Assembly (NCBI RefSeq): GCF_014648655.1
Contig: NZ_BMRN01000004.1
Coordinates: 124,001-188,000 of the forward strand
DNA length: 64,000 nt
DNA from: Streptomyces atratus
Lineage (GTDB): Bacteria > Actinomycetota > Actinomycetes > Streptomycetales > Streptomycetaceae
Direction of reading: 5' to 3'
Part shown: positions 55,523-62,616 of the stretch, in pieces
Layout of the letters: each line of letters opens with the position of its first letter
Position numbering within the stretch: the stretch's first letter is position 1
The notes under the pieces: generated by a model
Database searches by the model: none
Seen by the model: the letters and a program-made list of their open reading frames with translations, nothing else
Told to the model about the DNA's origin: nothing
Program-made: the position numbers and the translations under genes

Positions 55523-55933
55523 TCAGTCGCTGCGCGACGGAGGCGGCGGCCGTACCGCACGAGGGCCCACGCACTGCGCTCCGTACGCCTCCACCCGCTG
55601 CCGCAGCCCCCGGTCGGCGGTGACGACCACACAGATACGGGCCTGCGGACGGGACATGGCGTCGGCGACCAGCTCGACGATCCGGTCGTCACCGCTCCCG
55701 GGGGCCGATTCCACCCGTACCCCGGGAAGCGATTCGACGCCCCGGGCCGCGCCCTCGACGACCAGGATCAGCTCGGCGCGACCGGGAAAGGAGTCCAGAC
55801 CGTCCGCGGCGAACGGGACCAGCGAATCCCGCAGCCGTACGGCCGCTGCACGCCGGTCCCGCCACCATCCGTCCGGTACCGACCCGACCACATTGGCCGC
55901 GTCGACGATCAGCAGGGTCGGTTCGCTCAGCAT
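55523..55933 (-). CDS. NYN/PIN-like domain protein
   Basis: A 136-residue protein with a PIN-like nuclease fold pattern. The first acidic residue is in LLIVDAANVVGSVPDGWWRD, a second acidic cluster is in SAPGSGDDRIVELVADAMS, and ICVVVTADRGLRQRV matches the third strand, which carries the remaining metal ligand. These three sites are what NYN RNases need, so an RNA-cleaving role is possible. Proteins of this kind are conserved single genes in Streptomyces, to my knowledge uncharacterised. Confidence 0.65.
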   Translation of the reverse strand: MLSEPTLLIVDAANVVGSVPDGWWRDRRAAAVRLRDSLVPFAADGLDSFPGRAELILVVEGAARGVESLPGVRVESAPGSGDDRIVELVADAMSRPQARICVVVTADRGLRQRVEAYGAQCVGPRAVRPPPPSRSD

Positions 55934-55972
55934 TCCCGAAGGGTGCCATGTGCCGACCGCGGCCGGAGTCCG

Positions 55973-57103
55973 TCAGCCGCCGGTGGCCGGTGACTTCTTC
56001 GCGGACTCCGGGATCGTGGCGTCCTCGCGGATCGCCTTCCACAACGTGTCGGCCTGCGGCTGTGCCGCCACGACCCGGTTCGGATCGGCCTTGTCGTACG
56101 CCACCGGGAGCATGATCGTCTCCATCGAGGCAGGATCGACGCCCTGCATGGAGCGGGCGAACTTCGACAGCGACGTCAGCGAGGCGAGACCGTCGTCGGT
56201 CGTCAGCGACTCGGTCGCCGAGTTGGCGATCTTGTACGTGCTCGTCGGGCTGCTCAGCAGATCCTGCGACTTGACCTCGCTCAGCAGGGCGAGGAGGAAC
56301 TGCTGCTGAAGCCCGATCCGGCCGAGGTCGCTGCCGTCCCCGATGCCATGGCGGGTACGGACATACGCGAGGGACTCGGTGCCGTCGAGCTTGTGCGGGC
56401 CCTTGGTGAGGTCGAGGCCGGACGACTTGTCGTGGATGTCCTGCGGAACATCGACCGTGACGCCGCCGATCGCGTCGACCAGATCCTTGAACCCGGCGAA
56501 GTTGATCTCCAGGTAGTGGTCGATCCGGACCTTGGACATCTTCTCGACGGTCTTGACCACACAGGCCGGACCGACCTGCGAATAGACGGAGTTGAACATC
56601 ACGCGGTTCGCCGACGGAACAGCCGAGCCGTCGGCCTTCGTGCACTCGGGCCGGGTCACCAGGGTGTCACGGGGTATGGACACGGCGACGGCCTTGGTGC
56701 GGCCCTCGGGAATGTGCACCACCATCGCGGTGTCGGACCGGGCGCCGCTGACGTTTCCGCCGCCGCCCAGCTCCTTGTTCTCGGCACCGGCCCGCGAGTC
56801 GGAGCCGAGAACCAGCAGGTTCTGACCGCTGGTCGGCAGCTTCTCGGGGCGGTCGTCGCCGAGCGCCTTGTCGATGTCGACGCCCTTGATGTTCCCGTCG
56901 AGGCTGCTGTAGAGCCAGTAGACGGTGCCACCGGCGGCGAGCAGCAGGATGAGCAGGACGCTGAGGGTGATCTTGAGGCCGCGGCGGCGCTTGCGAGGGG
57001 CTCCCTGCCGCTTCCGTCCGCCGCCACCGGAGGCCGGACGACCGTCGTGCGTGCCCTGTGTCATGGCGTCGTGGCTCATCCTGGTCGAGTCCTCAAATCT
57101 CAT
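55973..57103 (-). CDS. LytR-CpsA-Psr (LCP) family wall-polymer ligase
   Basis: A membrane-anchored enzyme of 376 residues, or 368 if ATG 57079 is used, that transfers an undecaprenyl-linked polymer to peptidoglycan. A basic cytoplasmic end (RKRQGAPRKRRRGLK) and one helix (ITLSVLLILLLAAGGTVYWL) precede the LCP domain. Conserved residues are in NLLVLGSDSRAG, GARSDTAMVVHIP, AVSIPRDTLVTRPEC and LDGTESLAYVRTRHGIGDGSDLGR. It stands at the head of the surface-polysaccharide region and is divergent from galE, which fits attachment of the polymer made by the downstream genes. Confidence 0.9.
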   Translation of the reverse strand: MRFEDSTRMSHDAMTQGTHDGRPASGGGGRKRQGAPRKRRRGLKITLSVLLILLLAAGGTVYWLYSSLDGNIKGVDIDKALGDDRPEKLPTSGQNLLVLGSDSRAGAENKELGGGGNVSGARSDTAMVVHIPEGRTKAVAVSIPRDTLVTRPECTKADGSAVPSANRVMFNSVYSQVGPACVVKTVEKMSKVRIDHYLEINFAGFKDLVDAIGGVTVDVPQDIHDKSSGLDLTKGPHKLDGTESLAYVRTRHGIGDGSDLGRIGLQQQFLLALLSEVKSQDLLSSPTSTYKIANSATESLTTDDGLASLTSLSKFARSMQGVDPASMETIMLPVAYDKADPNRVVAAQPQADTLWKAIREDATIPESAKKSPATGG

Positions 57104-57180
57104 GGCCCGAGGTGGGCTGTGAAGTGCGTGGGACTCGGGTGGGGGGTGTGGCCGGTCCGTGCATGCATGACTGAGCGTGC

Positions 57181-57186
57181 ACTATA
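57181..57186 (-). promoter_or_regulatory. -10 box of the LCP gene
   Basis: Reverse-strand TATAGT, 77 bases before the LCP start at 57103; no clear -35 partner. Confidence 0.4.
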
Positions 57187-57247
57187 GAACAGAGGATCGT
57201 GCGAATGGGTGTTTTGGCCCTGGAATCATGATCTGCACTGCTCGAAC

Positions 57248-57253
57248 TACTAT
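57248..57253 (+). promoter_or_regulatory. Leaderless -10 box of galE
   Basis: TACTAT lies exactly 6 bases before ATG 57260, and no ribosome site is present, so transcription probably starts at or next to the start codon. Confidence 0.55.
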
Positions 57254-57259
57254 TCGTTC

Positions 57260-58246
57260 ATGACTTGGTTGATCACGGGTGGGGCAGGCTTCATCGGGGC
57301 GCATGTCGTCCGCGCTATGCGCGAGGCCGGTGAGTCGGTCGTCGTGTACGACGATCTCTCGACGGGCGACCGCTCGCGCGTGCCCGCGGATGTCCCGTTC
57401 GTCCAGGGATCGACGCTCGACGCGGCCCTGCTGCGCAGCACCTTGGCGGAACTGCCGGTGCGGGGGGTGGTCCACCTCGCCGCGAAGAAGCAGGTGGCGG
57501 AGTCCGTCGAGCGCCCGCTGTTCTACTACCGGGAGAACGTGCAGGGCCTGCAGACCCTGCTGGAGGCCGTGGCCGACAGCGAGGTGCGGGCGTTCCTCTT
57601 TTCCTCGTCGGCGGCCGTCTACGGAATGCCCGACGTACCGGTGGTGACGGAGACGACCCCGTGCGCCCCGATCAACCCCTACGGCGAGACCAAGCTGACG
57701 GGCGAGTGGATGGTGCGTGCCGCGGGGAAGGCGCACGGCATTGCCACCGCCTCGATGCGGTACTTCAACGTCGCCGGCGCGGCCACACCGGACCTCGCCG
57801 ACACGGGCGTCTTCAACCTGGTGCCCATGGTTTTCGAGAAACTCACGCGGGGCGAGGCGCCGGTGGTGTTCGGTGACGACTACGACACCGAGGACGGCAC
57901 CTGCGTGCGCGACTTCATCCACGTCGCCGACATCGCCTCGGCGCACCTGGCCGCGGCGCGAGCACTCCTCGACCGTGAGCCGGGAACCGACCTGACCGTC
58001 AACATCGGCCGCGGGGAGGGTGTCTCCGTGCGGGAGATGATCGAACTGATCGGGGAAGTGACCGGATACGGTGCCGCCGCCACGCCCGTGAGCGCCCCGC
58101 GCCGGGCCGGTGACCCTGCCCGCGTCGTGGCCGCCGCCGACCGAATCCGCGGCGAGCTGGGCTGGCACGCGCAGCACGATGCGCGTGCCATGGTCGCTTC
58201 GGCATGGGCCGGGTGGTGTCTGCGGATGCCGCAGGCGCGGCGCTGA
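57260..58246 (+). CDS. galE: UDP-glucose 4-epimerase
   Basis: Short-chain dehydrogenase-type epimerase of 328 residues interconverting UDP-glucose and UDP-galactose (or the N-acetyl forms). The NAD-binding motif WLITGGAGFIGAHVV is at the start, the catalytic serine region FLFSSSAAVYG is at about residue 118, and the Tyr-Lys pair is in NPYGETKLTGEW. The frame is open from 57209, but ATG 57260 gives the normal N-terminus. It likely supplies sugar nucleotides to the polysaccharide genes that follow. Confidence 0.9.
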   Translation: MTWLITGGAGFIGAHVVRAMREAGESVVVYDDLSTGDRSRVPADVPFVQGSTLDAALLRSTLAELPVRGVVHLAAKKQVAESVERPLFYYRENVQGLQTLLEAVADSEVRAFLFSSSAAVYGMPDVPVVTETTPCAPINPYGETKLTGEWMVRAAGKAHGIATASMRYFNVAGAATPDLADTGVFNLVPMVFEKLTRGEAPVVFGDDYDTEDGTCVRDFIHVADIASAHLAAARALLDREPGTDLTVNIGRGEGVSVREMIELIGEVTGYGAAATPVSAPRRAGDPARVVAAADRIRGELGWHAQHDARAMVASAWAGWCLRMPQARR

Positions 58247-58255
58247 ACCGAGTGT

Positions 58256-58281
58256 CGTCGACCCGCCGGGGCGGGTCGACG
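58256..58281 (+). terminator. Terminator after galE
   Basis: CGTCGACCCG (58256-58265) and CGGGTCGACG (58272-58281) form a 10-base stem with a 6-base loop, 10 bases after the stop. Confidence 0.8.
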
Positions 58282-58341
58282 CTGAGCATATGATGTGTCG
58301 GCCCTGTGAGGGCAGGATGAAGAACCGGTGAGGCGGAGAGG

Positions 58342-59463
58342 GTGTCGCGGGTCATGCGGAGAAGAGGACCGGACTCCGTGAGCAGTGCCCGCCCTCTCGT
58401 CCCGTCGTCCGGGTGCCACCAGGTCTCCGGAACGCCGCGTGGCCGCTGGATGCCGCTCGGCAGGGACGGCAGGCTCACGCTCTACGCCCGCACGGACGGC
58501 GGTCTGTTGCGCTGGACGCAGCGGAGTCCGGGCGGGGACCGGTGGGACGGCCCGGAGTTCGTGCCGATCGCGGACCTGACGGACCTGACCGTCGTTCAGG
58601 GTGCCGACTCGTACGTGCACTTCCTCGGGCGGCGTGAACGCCGTGGTTCCGACGGGCCGGGCGTGGACTTCGTGCACGCCATCCAGTACCAGACCGGTCG
58701 TCCCGTCACCGAATGGCGCTCCCTCGGCAACTTCTACCGTGACCGGGAGGCGGGTCGGAAGGTCGGTGCGCCGGCCGGGGCAGTCGACGCGCAGGGCACT
58801 GTCTTCGTCTTCGTGCGCAACGCGGGTCGCGGACTACAGGTGCGCCGTGAGGGGAAGGGCGGTAAATGGGGAGCCTGGCAGGACCTCAAGGGGGCCGGGC
58901 TCGCCGCCGAACTTGTGCCGTCGGTGACCTCGAGCGGGCTCGTGGAGGTCTTCGCGCCCAGTGATCACGGGGTGCAGCAGTGGCGTCAGGATGATCCGGA
59001 CGGCCCGCTGCAGATCGCCCCGCCCTTGCAGTTCTATGCGCTGGCGGGTTCCGTGACGGCGCTGGAGACGGCGCCGGACCGCCTCACCTACTACTGGACC
59101 GATACGAACACGGCAGGCGTCGTCGCCTACCGTGCGGGCGCCTGGCCGGTGCCGGTGGGCGGGTACCCCGGGGACGGCGCCGTCGTGGCGCTGCGCGCCC
59201 CGCTCGACGGTTACGACTGCACGGTTCTCGCGCAGCGCGGGGCGGGTGGCACTCTGCTGATCGGGGTCTGCGGTACCGAGGGGGAGCAGCACGGCGTCTG
59301 GTGGTCGGACACCACCGAGGAGTGCGTCGGTGACCCCGCGCTGGCCCTCGACGGACACGGTCGCGTCGTCGTAGCGATTCGCGGGCGGGACGGGGTCGTG
59401 TCCGTCGCCCGGCAGGAAGTGGGGCCCGGGCTCACGCTCTCGCCGCACTGGCACCGGCTGTGA
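58342..59463 (+). CDS. PLL-like beta-propeller lectin-type protein
   Basis: A protein of up to 373 residues made of repeated blades of about 45-50 residues. Examples are GRLTLYARTDGGLLRWTQRS, GTVFVFVRNAGRGLQVRREG and GLVEVFAPSDHGVQQWRQDD, the spacing seen in PLL-type beta-propeller lectins. The start is uncertain (GTG 58342, ATG 58354 or GTG 58378). No signal peptide is evident in any version, so it may act inside the cell or leave by another route. Its position among polysaccharide genes suggests sugar binding. Function is inferred from fold pattern only. Confidence 0.6.
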   Translation: MSRVMRRRGPDSVSSARPLVPSSGCHQVSGTPRGRWMPLGRDGRLTLYARTDGGLLRWTQRSPGGDRWDGPEFVPIADLTDLTVVQGADSYVHFLGRRERRGSDGPGVDFVHAIQYQTGRPVTEWRSLGNFYRDREAGRKVGAPAGAVDAQGTVFVFVRNAGRGLQVRREGKGGKWGAWQDLKGAGLAAELVPSVTSSGLVEVFAPSDHGVQQWRQDDPDGPLQIAPPLQFYALAGSVTALETAPDRLTYYWTDTNTAGVVAYRAGAWPVPVGGYPGDGAVVALRAPLDGYDCTVLAQRGAGGTLLIGVCGTEGEQHGVWWSDTTEECVGDPALALDGHGRVVVAIRGRDGVVSVARQEVGPGLTLSPHWHRL

Positions 59464-59472
59464 CCCGACGGA

Positions 59473-59496
59473 GGAGGGCGTCCCGGATCGCCCTCC
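59473..59496 (+). terminator. Terminator after the propeller gene
   Basis: GGAGGGCG (59473-59480) pairs with CGCCCTCC (59489-59496) around an 8-base loop, 9 bases after the stop. Confidence 0.7.
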
Positions 59497-59515
59497 GGGG
59501 TGCCGAGCGACATAG

Positions 59516-59866
59516 GTGCGTCACCTCGATGTCATGCGATGTTCTCGTGAAGTTGTAAAAGGTTGTACAAGTAGCCGGTGGGATTCCTCACGCTCACATG
59601 TCGTATATGTCCACTTTTTTGGCTGGACGTTGATCGGTTCTTTATGTGAAAGTTCTGTGACTTGCTCGCGGGTAGGCAGGTCTGACCGTCCGGTGGGGCG
59701 GTCTGCATGGTGGATGACAGGTTTCGGTCTCATACCGTCCGCCGTCCGGGCACGAGGTGGTGCCTGGTCGCGGCAGGCGCTGGACCGCAGTGGCGTGGGT
59801 GGTGGATGCCTCGTGGCCGGTTCCGGTAATCCGGAGGCTGGATCGCTGGTCTCGGCATATCGGTCC
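59516..59866 (+). other. AT-rich leader upstream of the Stealth gene
   Basis: About 350 bases, of which 59530-59660 is much richer in A and T than the window average. It holds TTGTACAA, two GTTGTA repeats and an ACATGTCGTATATGT stretch. The Stealth frame is open across it, but the predicted peptide looks non-coding. The promoter is probably here. Confidence 0.45.
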
Positions 59867-61669
59867 GTGGTGCCGGTGGGCGCGCGAAGGGGCATCGTCC
59901 GCAAGGTGCCGGCCCCGCTGCGCTCCGCGGTCAAGTCCTCGTTCACCTCCGTCGACGCCATTCGGTCGGCGACGGTCGTCTGGGCGATGGGCGGCCGCCG
60001 CAAGGCGCCCCGGCACAGTGCGGCCGCCGTGCGCCGGGTGGTACGCGTCGAAGGCCGGCACATGCATGCCCTGCTCGTGGAGGGCGCCACGGCGTGGGCG
60101 GCCCGGGCCCGCAATCTGCACATTCTCATCTCCGCGCTGGAGGCCGGGGACATCGAATACTTCTGTGTCCGCGGTGCCACGAAGGACGTCCCGACGGTCG
60201 CGGTGCCCGTCGCGCTGCGCGAGTCGGCGGAGGAGATGCTCCAGATCGCCTTCGAGCAGACCCCTGGCTACGTGGGCGCGGCCAACGCATCGGAGTCGGA
60301 CATGCGACCTGGCGACGACGACAGGTCCTGGCGCCAGCTGCGCAAGCACGACGCCCTCCGGGTCGCCTGGTACGTCACCGATCCCACGCAGCACCTCGTC
60401 TTCGGCACCGACCAGGGGTGCGACCTCGAGTTCTGGACGGAACGGGACGGCCAGTACGAGGCTCCCCGCCCCAATCGCGTGGTCGATCTGGTCCCCGCGG
60501 ACACGCCGCGACCGGCCGCTCCGCAGGCCCTGTTCGCCCTCGTGCCCGGCGCCTACACCACAGGCGTCACGCGTACCCTGCCGGAGTTCACCCAGCCGCT
60601 GCCGGACGACCACCTCTTCCCCATCGACGTCGTCTACACCTGGGTCGACGACTCCGACCCGGTGTGGGCGGCGGAACGGGACGCCGCCCGCTCGGGCCGC
60701 CCCGGCGCCCCCGCCCCGAGTCTGCACGCCCAGGCCGCCAACGACGCCCGGTTCACCAGCCGCGACGAGCTGCGCTACTCGTTGCGCTCCCTGCACCAGT
60801 ACGCACCCTGGGTGCGCAACGTCTACCTGGTCACCGCCGGGCAGGTGCCCGCGTGGCTCGACACCGACGTGCCGGGCCTGCAGGTCGTCGACCACCGCGA
60901 GATCTTCTCCGATCCCACCGCTCTGCCGACCTTCAACTCGCATGCCATCGAGAGTCAGCTGCACCGAATAGACGGGCTGTCCGAGCACTTCCTGTACCTC
61001 AACGACGACGTGTTCTTCGGCCGCCCGCTCACCCCCGGACACTTCTTCCACGCCAACGGGCTGAGCAAGTTCTTCCAGTCCAAGGCGCTCGTGCCGACCG
61101 GCTCCTCGGGCGACGACGAGCTGCCGGTGAACGCCGCGGGCAAGAACAGCAGGGCCCTGATCGAGCGGTCCTTCGGCACCCGGATCGCGCAGAAGATGAA
61201 GCACACCCCGCACGCACTGCGCCGCAGCGTCCTCGCCGACATCGAGCTGGTGTACGGCGAGGAGCACCGCCGCACCCAGCACTCACGCTTCCGCTCGCCC
61301 CAGGATGTCCCGATCGCCTCGTCCCTGCACCACTACTACGGCTTCCACACCAGCCGCGCGACCGTCGGCAACCTGCGCTACGTCTATGTCGACCTCGCCG
61401 CCGACCAGGCCCGGCGCCGCCTGAACTCGCTGCTCGCCCGCCGCGACTTCGACACGTTCTGCCTCAACGACACGGTCGTGCACCCCGACCCCGAGGCGCA
61501 GGACCGCATGGTCCGATCGTTCCTCGAGAGCTACTTCCCCGTCGCCAGCCGATACGAGCTGCCCGACGGGGCCACCGGTCCCACCCGGCTCACCGACCGC
61601 CGCGTCCTGCCCCCGAGTCTGGACGCGGCTCCCACCCACCACGGCCTCGCCGACGGAGTCGCCCGATGA
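59867..61669 (+). CDS. Stealth family protein (sugar-phosphate transferase)
   Basis: Stealth proteins are hexose-1-phosphate-type transferases that make phosphate-linked capsule or wall polymers. About 600 residues from GTG 59867 (start uncertain; GTG 59870 and 59876 are also possible). The conserved regions are in order: CR1 FPIDVVYTWVDDSDPVWAAE, CR2 including RDELRYSLRSLHQYAPWVRN and FLYLNDDVFFGRPL, CR3 around HTPHALRRSVLADIEL, and CR4 FDTFCLNDTVVHPDPEAQ. The N-terminal 230 residues are a variable domain found in actinobacterial members. Its stop overlaps the next gene (ATGA). With the LCP ligase and glycosyltransferase it suggests a surface phosphopolysaccharide. Confidence 0.88.
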   Translation: MVPVGARRGIVRKVPAPLRSAVKSSFTSVDAIRSATVVWAMGGRRKAPRHSAAAVRRVVRVEGRHMHALLVEGATAWAARARNLHILISALEAGDIEYFCVRGATKDVPTVAVPVALRESAEEMLQIAFEQTPGYVGAANASESDMRPGDDDRSWRQLRKHDALRVAWYVTDPTQHLVFGTDQGCDLEFWTERDGQYEAPRPNRVVDLVPADTPRPAAPQALFALVPGAYTTGVTRTLPEFTQPLPDDHLFPIDVVYTWVDDSDPVWAAERDAARSGRPGAPAPSLHAQAANDARFTSRDELRYSLRSLHQYAPWVRNVYLVTAGQVPAWLDTDVPGLQVVDHREIFSDPTALPTFNSHAIESQLHRIDGLSEHFLYLNDDVFFGRPLTPGHFFHANGLSKFFQSKALVPTGSSGDDELPVNAAGKNSRALIERSFGTRIAQKMKHTPHALRRSVLADIELVYGEEHRRTQHSRFRSPQDVPIASSLHHYYGFHTSRATVGNLRYVYVDLAADQARRRLNSLLARRDFDTFCLNDTVVHPDPEAQDRMVRSFLESYFPVASRYELPDGATGPTRLTDRRVLPPSLDAAPTHHGLADGVAR

Positions 61670-62607
61670 AGCGCCGAAGACCCCTGCGCGCACTGCGCCG
61701 CCGGATGCGCCGCCAGACCACTCGCGTCCGGTCGGTCCTGCTGCGTCGGTTCTTCCTGCCCCGGCGCAAGGGCCGGGCGGCCGTACTGCGCTATGCCGCC
61801 GTGCTCGACGGGCAGACCGTCAACCTGCACGCCCGGATGCCGCACTGGGTCCGGCCGGACGAGGGCGCCCGGATCGAACTGAGGCGCCGGGGCCGTCGGC
61901 TCGCCACGGCCGCCAAGGTCTACACCGACCACGACGGAGGCGTCGCGATGGACGCCGCGATCCTGCTCGGGCAGGACGTGAACGGCCTGCCCCTGACCCC
62001 CGGCCGCTGGAAGATCCGGCTGCGCCTGTCACGGGGACTGCGCCGCCGCACACTGCCCCTGCTCCTCGTCGACCTTCCCGTGCCGTACGGCGGGCCGACG
62101 CGGCCCATGGAGGCGTCCGCGGCGACCGGCGCCCGATATCGGCTGGGCCGCAGTGTCACCGGGAGCGCCCGGGTGACGTTCAGCCCGCCCCGGCCCTCGG
62201 CGGAGGTCGTGCGTGTCCACGTGACCCACAGCCAGATCGAGGTCACGTTCCGCGTCGTCGGAGGTGAACCCGAAGCCCCCTGGGCCGAGTTCGTCGCCTC
62301 CGGGCGTCGTCTGGAGGCGGACGTCGACCGGTTCGACGGAGGGCTGTGGCAGGTGTCCGTGCCGCTGCACCTCATGGCGCCGCGCCGAGACCACGCCGAG
62401 CAGTGGGACCTGGTCATGTGCTCGGACAACCTGCGCGACATGCGCCTGGGGCGACGCCTGCACGACGTTCGCAACCCCGGGCGGGTCTTCGCCTTCCGGC
62501 AGACCGCGGTGACGCCCGTCGGCCGGCACCCCATGCTCGTACTGCCCCGCTACACACCCGCGGGTAACTTCCGCATCCAGTGCAGCCCGATGACGGAAGC
62601 CGCGTAA
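61666..62607 (+). CDS. Conserved protein of the polysaccharide operon, unknown function
   Basis: A 313-residue protein coupled to the Stealth gene. The N-terminus is extremely arginine-rich (MKRRRPLRALRRRMRRQTTR). Two similar beta-rich segments follow, with LDGQTVNLHARMPHWVRPDE and later RVHVTHSQIEVTFRVVGGEP, like the beta-sandwich accessory domains seen next to TagF-like wall polymerases. No transferase motif is visible. It is probably an accessory factor of the neighbouring transferases, working at the inner face of the membrane. Confidence 0.6.
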   Translation: MKRRRPLRALRRRMRRQTTRVRSVLLRRFFLPRRKGRAAVLRYAAVLDGQTVNLHARMPHWVRPDEGARIELRRRGRRLATAAKVYTDHDGGVAMDAAILLGQDVNGLPLTPGRWKIRLRLSRGLRRRTLPLLLVDLPVPYGGPTRPMEASAATGARYRLGRSVTGSARVTFSPPRPSAEVVRVHVTHSQIEVTFRVVGGEPEAPWAEFVASGRRLEADVDRFDGGLWQVSVPLHLMAPRRDHAEQWDLVMCSDNLRDMRLGRRLHDVRNPGRVFAFRQTAVTPVGRHPMLVLPRYTPAGNFRIQCSPMTEAA

Positions 62608-62616
62608 CCGCACACA

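Noticed and set aside
59516..59866. N-terminal extension of the Stealth frame
   Set aside because: The encoded peptide is unlike family members and the DNA is AT-rich with promoter-like sequence.
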